Source: CAZADA01 sp964526675 (GTDB lineage: Bacteria; Pseudomonadota; Alphaproteobacteria; Caulobacterales; Maricaulaceae). Taken from it: a DNA stretch of 64,000 bases. The position numbers were made by a program, and so were the translations under genes. The notes below the pieces were generated by a model. That model made no database searches and was not told where the DNA came from. It saw nothing but the letters and a program-made list of their open reading frames with translations. This document shows, one piece after another, positions 10,085 to 18,928 of this stretch (its first letter is position 1; the number at the start of each line of letters is the position of its first letter). The stretch spans positions 1-64,000 of the forward strand of contig CAZGLY010000015.1 in NCBI GenBank assembly GCA_964526675.1. The letters run 5' to 3'.

Positions 10085-10876
10085 GTGACAAGCAGCGCCT
10101 GGTCCGTGACGGCGGCCATCGCCGAGGCGTCGCGCCGCACGGGCGTCGATGTCCGCTACCTCCAGGCCACCGCCCAGCGGGAAAGCGGCTTCGACGTCAA
10201 CGCCAAGGCCGCCACCTCCTCGGCGGCCGGCCTTTATCAGTTCATCGAAAGCACCTGGCTGCAGACGCTGGAGCGTCACGGGGCGCAGTACGGCCTGAAC
10301 GACGCCAACGCGGAGGCGGGCGCCGACCGCGCGAGCCTGCTGAGCCTCCGTTTCGACCCGCATGCGGCCGCGTTGATGGCGGGCGCTCTCACACGCGAAA
10401 ACGCGGACGCGCTGACGGGCGTGCTGGGGCGCGAGCCCGACGCCGGCGAACTCTACGCCGCACACGTGCTTGGGGCTGGCGACGCGACGCGGTTGTTGCA
10501 GACGGCGTCGGCGGCGCCCGAGACGCCGGCGGCGGATCTGTTTCCCCGGGCGGCGGCGGCCAATCGCGGTTTGTTTTATACGCCCGACGGCGCGCCCGTG
10601 ACGGCGGAGGCGCTGCGCGCGCGCTTCGCCGGTATGATGGGCGAAGCCGACGGCTCGGCGGAGGTGACGGTGGCTTCGGGGTCCGCAGCGGGCGCCGCGC
10701 GGTTCGCGCCGCAGCCGGCTTCTGGCGTCTGGCCGGCGTTGCGCGTGACCCCGGCCGTCGCGGCGATCCTTGCGGCGCTGCCGACGCCGGAGCGCGCCGA
10801 CGCGGTGGGCGAGGGCGACAGGGCGCAAGACGGCGCCGAGCCGGGCGGATCCGCGGCGACGCGGCGGTCGGTGTAG
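10085..10876 (+). CDS. Lytic transglycosylase-like (SLT domain) protein
   Basis: A 263-residue protein with a lysozyme-like SLT fold near its N-terminus. The segment LQATAQRESGFDVNAKA holds the presumed catalytic glutamate and is followed by AAGLYQFIESTWLQTLERHG, the standard SLT continuation. The rest is Ala-rich and of low complexity. GTG at 10085 is chosen because AGGGAGA precedes it closely; an ATG at 10001 would add a basic 28-residue stretch. No signal peptide is seen with either start, which is unusual for a peptidoglycan-cleaving enzyme; flagellar or phage-like export routes could explain it. Confidence 0.78.
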   Translation: MTSSAWSVTAAIAEASRRTGVDVRYLQATAQRESGFDVNAKAATSSAAGLYQFIESTWLQTLERHGAQYGLNDANAEAGADRASLLSLRFDPHAAALMAGALTRENADALTGVLGREPDAGELYAAHVLGAGDATRLLQTASAAPETPAADLFPRAAAANRGLFYTPDGAPVTAEALRARFAGMMGEADGSAEVTVASGSAAGAARFAPQPASGVWPALRVTPAVAAILAALPTPERADAVGEGDRAQDGAEPGGSAATRRSV

Positions 10877-10935
10877 GTGATGATGTGTCGGCCCGCGAAT
10901 CCCGCTATGCGCATCCAAACTGAGGGGGATGTCTT

Positions 10936-12087
10936 GTGTCCGTAGTTACGCTCCGCTCCCATCTGAGCGAAGAGGATCTTCACGCCCTCATACGCGGTCG
11001 CGATGACGCCGATCGCGCCGAAGCCGCGGCGAAGATCTGTCGACGCATTGGCGTTGAAGGCCTGCCGGCGTCGGAACGTGACGCGGCGGAGAAAATCCTT
11101 CAACTGCTGGCGCTCGACGCCGCTGTTGCGGTGCGGCGCGCGCTGGCGACAACGCTCAGCAACTCGCCGGATTTGCCGCCGGCGATCGCGCGGCGATTGG
11201 CGGCCGACATCGATGAGATCGCGACGCCCGTCCTGGAGCGTTCGCCCGTTCTTTCCGATGAAGACCTGGTGGCGGTGTTGAAAACCGGCGGTTTGGCGAA
11301 GCGCGTCGCCATCGCCGGGCGCTCGCACATTTCCGCGGACGTCGTGGACGCCATTCTCGACACCGGCGCCCGCGAAGCCGTGGCGCGAGCGGCCGCCAAC
11401 GATGGCGCGGATTTCGACGCGCCGCGCAGCTTGCGCGCGCTGCGCGAGTATCCGGGCGAGGATGTGGCTGAAGCCTTTGTGGAGCGCAGCTTCCTGCCGC
11501 CGTCCGTCGCGGAAGCCCTGGTCTCGGCGATCTCTGATGCGGCCCTTGAGCGTTTGACGCGGCGACACGCTCTGCCGCCGCAGCTGGCGGTGGATTTGGC
11601 CGAAGGCGCGCGCGAGCGCGCGACGATTGATCTGCTGGATCAAGCTGGGTGCGCCCAGGACATGATGCGTTTTGTCCAGCAATTGCAGCTGAATGGCCGG
11701 CTCACGCCGTCCTTAGTCATTCGGGGGCTGTGCCTCGGGCATGTGCGGTTCTTTGAGTACGCCCTCGCCGAAATGGCCGGCCTCGCCCACGCGAAGGCTT
11801 GGCTGTTGATTCACGACGCGGGGCCGTTGGGCTTGCGCGCGATTTTTGAGCGGGCGCGGATGCCGCATCAGCTCTATGGGGCCGCGCGGGCGGCGATTGA
11901 CGCTTATCACGAGATCGAGCTCGAGGGCGGTCCCGCCGATCGCGCGCGTCTGACGGAATTGATGATCGAGCGCGTTTTGACCCGCCGACACGCCCTGCCG
12001 GAGGAGGCGGTGACCTATCTCCTCGACAAGCTGGATGCGATGCGCGCCATCGAGGGCGTGGACCGCGCGACCCAAGAGGCCGGCTGA
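10936..12087 (+). CDS. DUF2336 domain-containing protein
   Basis: A 383-residue, almost wholly alpha-helical cytoplasmic protein of the DUF2336 family, common in alphaproteobacteria and without an established biochemical role. Repeated helical pairs around ADRAEAAAKICRRI, DAAVAVRRALATTLSNSPDLPP and LAKRVAIAGRSHISADVVDA resemble HEAT-like repeats. The GTG start at 10936 follows GAGGGGGA. It lies 59 bases after the SLT gene on the same strand. Confidence 0.82.
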   Translation: MSVVTLRSHLSEEDLHALIRGRDDADRAEAAAKICRRIGVEGLPASERDAAEKILQLLALDAAVAVRRALATTLSNSPDLPPAIARRLAADIDEIATPVLERSPVLSDEDLVAVLKTGGLAKRVAIAGRSHISADVVDAILDTGAREAVARAAANDGADFDAPRSLRALREYPGEDVAEAFVERSFLPPSVAEALVSAISDAALERLTRRHALPPQLAVDLAEGARERATIDLLDQAGCAQDMMRFVQQLQLNGRLTPSLVIRGLCLGHVRFFEYALAEMAGLAHAKAWLLIHDAGPLGLRAIFERARMPHQLYGAARAAIDAYHEIELEGGPADRARLTELMIERVLTRRHALPEEAVTYLLDKLDAMRAIEGVDRATQEAG

Positions 12088-12128
12088 CCGCCACGTCTGT
12101 GGCGCGCGCTACGGCGCGCCGCGTTCGC

Positions 12129-12377
12129 TCAGCGCCGCACGCCCCGCGCCCGGTCCAGCTCCGCCTGCAGCCGCTCCACTTCGCGTTGGAGGTCTTCGCG
12201 GGCGGTTTGCGCGGCGGCCAATTCTTCACGCGTTTCCGCCAACGCGGCCTCGAGTTGCTCGCGTTGCAACCGCGCCGCCGTCAGCTCCTGCTCCAACGCC
12301 GCGCTGTCCACAAGCGCTTGGCAGCCGGCGGCGCTTGCGCACACCACCGCCAAGATCAGGCCTCGCACACCGTTCAT
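12129..12377 (-). CDS. Small coiled-coil lipoprotein
   Basis: An 82-residue protein beginning with a lipoprotein signal (MNGVRGLILAVVCASAAGC, Cys19). The mature part is one continuous predicted coiled coil rich in Leu, Glu, Gln and Arg with heptad spacing (QELTAARLQREQLEAALAET). The ATG at 12377 has GGAGGAGGGG just upstream. Such short helical lipoproteins, like Lpp, often sit at the outer membrane, but no homology to Lpp is evident. It is convergent with the DUF2336 gene. The next 324 bases upstream hold the assembly gap and its flanking repeats and no gene I can support. Confidence 0.75.
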   Translation of the reverse strand: MNGVRGLILAVVCASAAGCQALVDSAALEQELTAARLQREQLEAALAETREELAAAQTAREDLQREVERLQAELDRARGVRR

Positions 12378-12435
12378 TCGCCCCTCCTCCGCCGACCGAT
12401 CGCTCCCCACACCGCCGTTATGGCGCCGCAGCGGG

Positions 12436-12471
12436 ACGTTTGCGACGGAAAACGGCGCGCCCCGAGACGTC
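12436..12471. repeat. 36-bp direct repeat, left of gap
   Basis: These 36 bases, starting ACGTTTGCGACGG and ending CCCGAGACGTC, are identical to 12572-12607 on the other side of the N run. They may be two real copies or one copy present on both contig ends. Confidence 0.9.
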
Positions 12472-12571
12472 NNNNNNNNNNNNNNNNNNNNNNNNNNNNN
12501 NNNNNNNNNNNNNNNNNNNNNNNNNNNNNNNNNNNNNNNNNNNNNNNNNNNNNNNNNNNNNNNNNNNNNNN
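12472..12571. other. Assembly gap of exactly 100 N
   Basis: A run of 100 undetermined bases, the conventional length for a gap of unknown size. It sits in the divergent intergenic region between the small lipoprotein and the thioredoxin-like gene, so no visible coding sequence is interrupted. Missing sequence could include a promoter or a gene. Confidence 0.98.
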
Positions 12572-12620
12572 ACGTTTGCGACGGAAAACGGCGCGCCCCG
12601 AGACGTCGCCCCGAAACGTC
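12572..12620. repeat. 36-bp direct repeat right of gap, running into a 13-bp tandem repeat
   Basis: Bases 12572-12607 repeat the 36-mer left of the gap. Their last 13 bases (12595-12607, GCCCCGAGACGTC) are followed at once by a one-mismatch copy (12608-12620, GCCCCGAAACGTC), suggesting slippage-prone sequence. Confidence 0.8.
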
Positions 12621-12701
12621 TCCCCGGGGCGTCGCGGAATTGTGAGGCCCCCGTGTACCGCCAAGGTCCTATAGAGAGATGGAAACACGGAGGAGGCGCT
12701 C

Positions 12702-13124
12702 ATGATCCGCACGCTGCTTGCTGGCTTCATCACGGCTTTGTTGGTCTTGGGGTCGGCCACCGCGGACACGTCGTCCGGCGAGGAGGGGCGTCCGGTGGTG
12801 GCGGCGATGTTCTACTCCGGGTTTTGCGCCACATGCCGGGTGCTTGAGCCGCGCATCGACGCCGTGCGTGACGACTACGCCGACCAGCCCGTGACGTTCA
12901 TCCGTTTTGACAAGACCTGGTCGGCCCTCGGCGGCGGCGACAAACGCGCCGTGCTGGCCGAGGAGCATGGCATGGCGGAGATCTGGGAGCGCCACAAAGG
13001 CTCCCAAGGGTTCATGCTGTTGGTCGACCCGGAGGCGGAGGAGGTGCTGGCCATGGTCACCCTCCGTCATTCCGAGGACGACATCCGCGCCCTCATCGAC
13101 GCCGCGTTGGCGCGGACCAGCTAG
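12702..13124 (+). CDS. Periplasmic thioredoxin-fold protein
   Basis: A 140-residue protein with an N-terminal signal peptide (about residues 1-21, MIRTLLAGFITALLVLGSATA) and a thioredoxin fold. The active site CATC follows FYSGF at about residues 38-44. Later blocks FIRFDKTW and GFMLLVDPEAEEVL match the central and C-terminal strands. It should act as a periplasmic thiol oxidoreductase; the partner is unknown. The start follows GGAGG. Confidence 0.85.
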   Translation: MIRTLLAGFITALLVLGSATADTSSGEEGRPVVAAMFYSGFCATCRVLEPRIDAVRDDYADQPVTFIRFDKTWSALGGGDKRAVLAEEHGMAEIWERHKGSQGFMLLVDPEAEEVLAMVTLRHSEDDIRALIDAALARTS

Positions 13125-13331
13125 CGCCACGGCGGCGGCTCGTGGCGCAAGCGGTCGCGAAGACCGCCGGCGCGGGCTGGCGGGACGGCCTAAGCCCCGC
13201 TCGCATCTCAAAGTGATCATCTTGCGCGGGACAAACCGTGCGCGCGGCGCATTGGATCCCATATACAAGGCTTATGTCGGTCGCGCGGCCGCCCGGGGGG
13301 GCGTCGCCGCGTGCGCTGGAGGAGCAAACGG

Positions 13332-14102
13332 ATGTCGCGCCGCAAGAAAATCTATGAAGGCAAGGCGAAGATCCTCTATGAAGGTCCCGAGCCGGGCACG
13401 CTTGTGGCGTACTTCAAAGATGATGCGACGGCGTTCAACAATCAAAAGCACGGCCGCCTTGACGGCAAAGGTGTTTTGAACAACCGCATCTCTGAATTTA
13501 TTATGGCGCGCTTGAACGAGATTGGCGTGCCCACCCATTTCATTCGCCGGCTCAACATGCGTGAGCAGCTCATCCGTGAACTCGAGATGATTCCGGTCGA
13601 AGTGGTGTGCCGCAATGTGGCTGCCGGCTCCATCGCGACACGGCTTGGTCTCGAGGAGGGGAAGCCGCTGCCGCGCTCGATCATGGAGTTCTACTACAAG
13701 TCTGACGAACTTCAGGATCCCATGGTCGCTGAGGAACACATCACGGCTTTCAATTGGGCGAGCGCGCAAGAGATTGACGACATGATGGCGCTCACCTTGC
13801 GGGTGAACGATTTTGTGTCGGGTTTGTTCGCAGGGGCGGGCATTAAGCTTGTAGACTTCAAGCTCGAGTTCGGCCGCCAATTTGAGGGCGACATGGTCCG
13901 CATCGTCGTTGCGGATGAAATCAGCCCGGACTCCTGCCGGCTTTGGGATATGGAAAGCGGCGAGAAGCTCGATAAGGACCGCTTCCGTCGAGATCTCGGC
14001 GGCGTGACGGAGGCTTACGCCGAGGTTGCGCGGCGCTTGGGCATTATGCGCGAACCGCCGGCGCATTTGCAGGTCGTTTCCGAGACCAGCGCGGTGGACT
14101 GA
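13332..14102 (+). CDS. purC: Phosphoribosylaminoimidazole-succinocarboxamide synthase
   Basis: PurC joins CAIR and aspartate with ATP to give SAICAR in de novo purine synthesis. The 256-residue protein shows the classic order IYEGKAKILYEG, GKGVLNNRISEFIM, VEVVCRNVAAGSIATRLG, KLVDFKLEFGR and ADEISPDSCRLWD. The ATG at 13332 has GGAGG upstream, and the upstream alternative at 13311 is less likely. purS follows after 36 bases, so the pair is co-transcribed with the purine genes downstream. Confidence 0.97.
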   Translation: MSRRKKIYEGKAKILYEGPEPGTLVAYFKDDATAFNNQKHGRLDGKGVLNNRISEFIMARLNEIGVPTHFIRRLNMREQLIRELEMIPVEVVCRNVAAGSIATRLGLEEGKPLPRSIMEFYYKSDELQDPMVAEEHITAFNWASAQEIDDMMALTLRVNDFVSGLFAGAGIKLVDFKLEFGRQFEGDMVRIVVADEISPDSCRLWDMESGEKLDKDRFRRDLGGVTEAYAEVARRLGIMREPPAHLQVVSETSAVD

Positions 14103-14138
14103 GGCGGCCGCCGCGCGGGTCGCCAGGGAGACCAAGCC

Positions 14139-14399
14139 ATGAAGGCGATCATCCGGGTCGATTTGAAATCGGGCGTGCTGGACCCCCAGGGTCAAGCGGT
14201 GGCGCAGGCGCTGCGCGGCCTCGGGTTTGACGAGGTCGTCGACGCGCGTCAGGGCAAAATCATCGAACTCGACTTGGATGAGGTCGACGCGGCGCGGGCT
14301 CGCGAACGCGCCGAAGCCATGTGCGCGCGCTTGCTGGCCAATCCGGTGATCGAGCGGTTCTCCATCGAGATTGTGGCGCAGCGCGAGACGACCGCCTGA
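14139..14399 (+). CDS. purS: FGAM synthase subunit PurS
   Basis: An 86-residue small subunit that bridges PurL and PurQ in the three-part formylglycinamidine ribonucleotide synthase. The fold is seen in KAIIRVDLKSGVLDPQGQAV, then LRGLGFDEVVDARQGKIIEL and LLANPVIERFSIEI. GGGAGA lies just before the ATG. Its presence matches the short PurL and free-standing PurQ in this window. Confidence 0.96.
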   Translation: MKAIIRVDLKSGVLDPQGQAVAQALRGLGFDEVVDARQGKIIELDLDEVDAARARERAEAMCARLLANPVIERFSIEIVAQRETTA

Positions 14400-14554
14400 C
14401 GCGGCGTGCGGCCTCTGGTGGTGCGTTCGCGGGCCGCGCGATCACGTTGTGCGTCTTCTCCACAAACACGAAGATCCGCAGCCTTGCGCCCGCTGCGTGG
14501 TCGTCCCCATCCTGAGCGTTCGGATATGATGCGAATCGCGACGAGATTGCGCCT

Positions 14555-14854
14555 ATGGCGATGCACGATGATGATGCGATCTACGACATTTTGCGCCGGT
14601 TCCAGGGCGAATTGGCGGCGTTGCGCGGGGATGTGAACGAGCTGCGCGCGGAATGCGTCGCCTTGCGTGAGCAGGAGCGCGCCGCGCGCGTCGAGGTGGA
14701 GGACCTCAACGCGGTCGCTGATGCGCTCGGGCGTCGCGTGCGCCGTCTGGAACGCAGTTTGGAGACGCCGGCGGAGCCGCTGTTCAGCGCGCCGCCTGGG
14801 GTGGACCGCGAGCCGCTTGCTCCCCGTCGCGCCCACGCCGTCCGCGGGCGCTAG
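14555..14854 (+). CDS. Hypothetical coiled-coil protein between purS and purQ
   Basis: A 99-residue frame with codon usage like its neighbours. Residues about 8-70 form one predicted coiled coil (RFQGELAALRGDVNELRAEC, then VEDLNAVADALGRRVRRLER), followed by a Pro/Arg-rich tail. No signal peptide or known domain is visible. The ribosome-binding site is weak (GAGA about nine bases upstream). It sits within the purine gene set, 155 bases after purS and 150 before purQ, and no family is recognised. Confidence 0.55.
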   Translation: MAMHDDDAIYDILRRFQGELAALRGDVNELRAECVALREQERAARVEVEDLNAVADALGRRVRRLERSLETPAEPLFSAPPGVDREPLAPRRAHAVRGR

Positions 14855-15004
14855 CGGCGCAAGACGCCGTTGCGCTCGTGGTCGTCGCGTCGGGAACGGC
14901 CGCGGGGCCAAGAGATCCCGAGCGGCCCGTCTCCTTGATCGCCGGCGGCGATATCTCGTGTTGGCGCTTCCCACACGGACGAGGCGTTTGGTACACGGTA
15001 CGGC

Positions 15005-15682
15005 ATGAACAGCGCCGTCATCGTGTTTCCCGGATCAAACTGCGACCGTGACGCGCAGAGCGCCCTGACGGCGATCACGGGGCGCCCTCCAGCCATGGTC
15101 TGGCATGGCGAAACAAGCCTGCCGGACACCCTCGACTTCATTGTCGTTCCCGGCGGCTTTTCTTATGGCGATTATCTGCGCGCCGGCGCGATGGCCGCGC
15201 GCGCGGCGGTGATGCCCGCGGTCAAGGCCGCCGCCGACCGAGGCGTTCGGGTTCTCGGCGTCTGCAACGGGTTTCAGATCCTCTGCGAGCTGGGGATGTT
15301 GCCCGGCGCGTTGTTGCGCAACGCGGGGTTGACGTTCGTGTGTCGGCCGCAACCGCTCAGCGTCGCCAACGCGGAGACGCCGTTCACCTGGCGCTATGCG
15401 GCGGACGAGGAGGTGGTCTTTCCCATCGCGCACCACGACGGCAACTACATCGCCGACGCGGAGACGCTGGACCGTTTGGAAGGCGAAGGGCGGGTGGCGT
15501 TTCGGTACGCTGGCGGCGACGCGGGCGATCCCAACGGCTCGGCCCGCGGGATTGCGGGGATCACGAGCGCGGACGGTCGTGTGCTGGGCTTGATGCCGCA
15601 CCCGGAACGGGCTGTCGATCCGCTGCATGGCGGGGTGGACGGTGTTAAGCTCTTCAAAAGCGTGATGGAGGCCCGCCCATGA
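15005..15682 (+). CDS. purQ: FGAM synthase glutaminase subunit PurQ
   Basis: A 225-residue class I glutamine amidotransferase supplying ammonia to PurL. VIVFPGSNCDRDAQ begins the domain; VLGVCNGFQILCELG holds the nucleophilic Cys; LMPHPERAV holds His and Glu. Length is normal for free-standing PurQ. It shares a four-base ATGA overlap with the next unknown gene, so the two are translationally coupled. Confidence 0.97.
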   Translation: MNSAVIVFPGSNCDRDAQSALTAITGRPPAMVWHGETSLPDTLDFIVVPGGFSYGDYLRAGAMAARAAVMPAVKAAADRGVRVLGVCNGFQILCELGMLPGALLRNAGLTFVCRPQPLSVANAETPFTWRYAADEEVVFPIAHHDGNYIADAETLDRLEGEGRVAFRYAGGDAGDPNGSARGIAGITSADGRVLGLMPHPERAVDPLHGGVDGVKLFKSVMEARP

Positions 15683-16077
15683 AATTCGACGATGAGGTCG
15701 ACACCCTCAAGCGCGTTTTGGCGGAGGAACGCGGAGGCGCTCTCGCCCGCGCCAGCCGGATTGAGCGATTGCGCGAATTGCTGAGCGTGTTGGAGCAAAC
15801 GATCGCCAGCCGGCGCGTGGCTTTTCGCCTGGAGGCGGAAGAGGAGACGGACGAGGAGCCCAACATCGTGCTGATGCACGTGGCGACCAGCGACGAGCTG
15901 GGCTTCATTTTTGTCGATGAGACCGGCTTCTCGTTCGAGTCCGAAGATGACGAATACTTCCCCGACATCGAGTCGGCGGCGGAAGCGGCGGATTTCGCGG
16001 GCCTCGTCTATGACGCGCTCAAGACGGGCTTGCCCGCCTATGAGCTTGACGTCGAGGCCGACGCCGAGGGGGGCTGA
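15679..16077 (+). CDS. Hypothetical acidic protein coupled to purQ
   Basis: A 132-residue, strongly acidic protein whose ATG overlaps the purQ stop. The N-terminal half is helical (DDEVDTLKRVLAEERGG, RIERLRELLSVLEQTI); the C-terminal half has alternating strands and Asp/Glu clusters (FIFVDETGFSFESEDDEYFP). No family is recognised. The overlap suggests it is made in proportion to PurQ, but a role in purine synthesis is only an inference from position. Confidence 0.8.
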   Translation: MKFDDEVDTLKRVLAEERGGALARASRIERLRELLSVLEQTIASRRVAFRLEAEEETDEEPNIVLMHVATSDELGFIFVDETGFSFESEDDEYFPDIESAAEAADFAGLVYDALKTGLPAYELDVEADAEGG

Positions 16078-16162
16078 CGCGCACGGTGCGCGTCGAGCAT
16101 GCTCTCGCGCGGAGCAGACCGCGACGATGAAAGCGTCGTCCCGGGCGTCGGCCTGTCGCGGG

Positions 16163-16516
16163 TCAGCGCTCCATCACCATTTCGAACCCGCCAAAGATCA
16201 TCCGTTTGCCATCAAACGGCATGGGATTGACGTCCTCTTGCATCCGCGGGTCTTCCATCATCTTTTGCATGCCGAAGTCGCGGGTCGCCTTGTCTGGCCA
16301 GAGGATCCAGGAAAACACCACCGTCTCATCGTCTCGGCATTTGACGGCCATGGGAAATGACGTGACCTCGCCGTCGGGCACGTCGTTTCCCCAGCATTCG
16401 ACCACTTTGAGAGCGCCGCAGTCCTTAAACACAACCGCCGCGGCTTCGGCGTGTTCGATGTAGGCGTCACGCTTGGCGGTGGGCACCGCCGCCACAAATC
16501 CCTCGACATACGTCAT
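16163..16516 (-). CDS. DUF1428 family protein (YbaA-like)
   Basis: A 117-residue small protein of the DUF1428 family, which has a ferredoxin-like (dimeric alpha-beta barrel) fold and no settled function. Typical blocks are YVEGFVAAVPTAKRDAYIEH, VECWGNDVPDGEVTSFP, VFSWILWPDKATRD and NPMPFDGKRMIFGGFE. AGGAGG lies just before the start. It interrupts the plus-strand purine genes, lying between purQ's partner and purL on the opposite strand. Confidence 0.92.
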   Translation of the reverse strand: MTYVEGFVAAVPTAKRDAYIEHAEAAAVVFKDCGALKVVECWGNDVPDGEVTSFPMAVKCRDDETVVFSWILWPDKATRDFGMQKMMEDPRMQEDVNPMPFDGKRMIFGGFEMVMER

Positions 16517-16599
16517 GTCATCCCTCCTCTTGGCGGGCCGTACGCGGCCGGCTCACGTGGATTTTGACACAACGCGCGCCGGAGCGGCACAACGGCGTC

Positions 16600-18915
16600 A
16601 TGACCGACGCCCCGCACGCCACCGCCCCCCGCCTCACCGATCCCGCCGATGAAGCCGCCGCGCTGGAGCACGGCCTGTCGGCGGAGGAGTACGCCCTGAT
16701 CGTCCAACGGCTGAACCGCCCGCCCAACCTGGTGGAGCTGGGCGTGTTCTCGGTCATGTGGTCGGAGCACTGCAGCTACAAGTCCTCCCGTCGCCACCTC
16801 AAAAAGCTGCCGACCGACGGGCCCCAGGTCGTTCAAGGCCCCGGCGAGAACGCGGGCGTTGTGGACATCGGCGACGGCCAGGTGGCGATCTTCAAGATGG
16901 AGAGCCACAACCATCCAAGCTTCATCGAGCCGTTCCACGGCGCGGCCACCGGCGTGGGCGGCATTCTGCGCGACGTGTTCACTATGGGCGCCCGGCCGGT
17001 GGCGCTCATGGACGCGTTGCGCTTTGGCGATCCGAGCCATCCGAAAACCAAAAGCCTGGTCGCCGGCGTGGTCGCGGGGATTGGCGGCTATGGCAATTGT
17101 GTTGGTGTGCCGACTGTCGGTGGGGAGACGAATTTCCATAAGGGCTACAACGGCAACATCCTCGTCAACGCCATGGCGGTTGGGATCGCCGATGCGGACA
17201 AGGTGTTCTACGCCCGCGGCGCCAAACCTGGACAACCCATTGTCTATGTGGGCGCGAAGACCGGCCGCGACGGCATCCATGGCGCGACCATGGCCTCGGC
17301 GGAGTTTGATGAGGGGTCGGAGGAAAAACGCCCCACAGTCCAAGTCGGTGATCCGTTTAAGGAGAAACTGCTGATTGAAGCCTGCCTGGAGCTGATGGCC
17401 ACGGATGCGATCGCCGCCATCCAGGATATGGGCGCCGCCGGGCTTACCTCGTCCTCGGTGGAGATGGCGGAGAAGGGCGGGATTGGCGTGCGGCTTGATC
17501 TCGACGCGGCGCCGCAACGGGAAACCGGCATGAGCGCGTATGAGATCATGTTGTCTGAGTCCCAAGAGCGGATGCTGATGATCCTCAAGCCGGGGCGAGA
17601 GGCCGAGGCCGAAGCGATCTTCCGCAAATGGGAGCTCGACGTCGCGGTGATCGGTCAGACGACGGATGATCGGCGGTTCGTCCTTGTCCACGGCGGCGTC
17701 ACGGTGTGCGACATCCCGGTCAGTCCGTTGGCTGATGACGCGCCGAACTATGACCGTCCCCATGTGCGGCCGAAGCCGCCCGCGGAACTCGATCTGTCGA
17801 CAGTTCCAGAGCCGCGCGATTATGGGGCGGCGCTGCTGACGCTGATGGCCTCGCCGGACATCGCCTCCAAGCGTTGGATCTGGGAGCAGTACGACCGCAC
17901 GGTCATGGCCGACACGGTGGACAGCTCCGAGTCCGGAGGGAACGCCGCCATTGTGCGCATTCACGGCACGAACAAAGCGCTGGCGATCACCACGGATTGC
18001 ACGCCGCGCTATTGCCTGGCGGACCCTTATGAGGGCGGCAAGCAGGCGGTGGCGGAGGCCTATCGCAATCTCTGCGCGGTGGGCGCGCGGCCGCTGGCGA
18101 TCACGGACTGCTTGAACTTCGGCGACCCGACCAACCCGGAGACGATGGGGCAATTCGCAGGCTGCATTGACGGCATGGCCGAGGCGTGTCGGGCGCTCGA
18201 TCTGCCCGTGGTGTCCGGCAATGTCAGCCTCTACAACGCCACAGACGGCGTCGGCATCCCGCCGACCCCGGCGGTCGGCGCCGTCGGACTCATTGAAGAT
18301 CTTTCCAAGATCGGCCGCGTGGACGGCGCGCAGGCGGGGGACACGCTGTACCTCCTCAAAGGCGTGCGTGGCGCGTGGCCCTTGGGCCAATCGCTCTACC
18401 TGAGGGAAATCCACGGTCTCGAGGGTGAGCGGGCTGGCCCGCCGCCGCCGGTTGATCTTGAGGCGGAGAAGCGGGCGGGGGAGTTTGTCCGCCTCGTGAT
18501 CAGCGAGGGCTTGGTTAACGCCGTCCACGACGTCAGCGATGGCGGCGCGGCGGTTGCGACCACGGAGCTTCTGCTCGCCAGCGATGTGGGGATCTACATG
18601 GATGAACTCCACATCGGCGCTGACACTTTGAAAGATGACGTTGACGAGCTTGAATTCGAGCGCGTGGATTGTGCAGCGTTCGCGGAGTACGGCGCCGCTT
18701 ATGTTGTGTCAGTTCCTGAGACGACGAGGCTGGCGTTCGAGGACCGTCTCGGCCAAACGGGGTTGCAGCTTATCGAGCTGGGCGGCCTGCAGGGGGACCG
18801 CATCATCGCCGAAGGCGGGTTTTCCGGTCTGTCGTACACCCGGCTCAACCTCCCCCTCTCCACCCTGCGCGAGGCCTATGAAGGCTGGTTGCCGCGGCTG
18901 ATGGGCGCCCGCTAA
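16600..18915 (+). CDS. purL: FGAM synthase large subunit PurL
   Basis: A 771-residue short-type PurL, which converts FGAR to FGAM using ammonia from PurQ. Blocks include MWSEHCSYKSSRRHLKKLP, the nucleotide-binding FKMESHNHPSFIEPFHGAATG, QDMGAAGLTSSSVEM and, in the second half, VDSSESGGNAAIVR and DGGAAVATTELLLAS. The ATG at 16600 is preferred; its ribosome-binding site (GGAG) is rather far. It is separated from purQ by the minus-strand DUF1428 gene, so it probably has its own promoter in the 83-base divergent gap. Confidence 0.97.
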   Translation: MTDAPHATAPRLTDPADEAAALEHGLSAEEYALIVQRLNRPPNLVELGVFSVMWSEHCSYKSSRRHLKKLPTDGPQVVQGPGENAGVVDIGDGQVAIFKMESHNHPSFIEPFHGAATGVGGILRDVFTMGARPVALMDALRFGDPSHPKTKSLVAGVVAGIGGYGNCVGVPTVGGETNFHKGYNGNILVNAMAVGIADADKVFYARGAKPGQPIVYVGAKTGRDGIHGATMASAEFDEGSEEKRPTVQVGDPFKEKLLIEACLELMATDAIAAIQDMGAAGLTSSSVEMAEKGGIGVRLDLDAAPQRETGMSAYEIMLSESQERMLMILKPGREAEAEAIFRKWELDVAVIGQTTDDRRFVLVHGGVTVCDIPVSPLADDAPNYDRPHVRPKPPAELDLSTVPEPRDYGAALLTLMASPDIASKRWIWEQYDRTVMADTVDSSESGGNAAIVRIHGTNKALAITTDCTPRYCLADPYEGGKQAVAEAYRNLCAVGARPLAITDCLNFGDPTNPETMGQFAGCIDGMAEACRALDLPVVSGNVSLYNATDGVGIPPTPAVGAVGLIEDLSKIGRVDGAQAGDTLYLLKGVRGAWPLGQSLYLREIHGLEGERAGPPPPVDLEAEKRAGEFVRLVISEGLVNAVHDVSDGGAAVATTELLLASDVGIYMDELHIGADTLKDDVDELEFERVDCAAFAEYGAAYVVSVPETTRLAFEDRLGQTGLQLIELGGLQGDRIIAEGGFSGLSYTRLNLPLSTLREAYEGWLPRLMGAR

Positions 18916-18928
18916 ACTACCGCTGGTA

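Noticed and set aside
12436..12607. The 36-bp direct repeats as a CRISPR array
   Set aside because: Only two copies exist, separated by undetermined bases, with no spacer sequence to inspect and no cas gene within the window. The repeat is also part of locally repetitive GC-rich sequence.
16513..18612. A 699-codon frame antisense to purL, and similar ones opposite ilvB-ilvC (32608-35172) and leuC (27241-28722)
   Set aside because: All mirror conserved enzymes on the other strand, have no ribosome-binding sites at sensible starts, and show the composition bias of a shadow frame.
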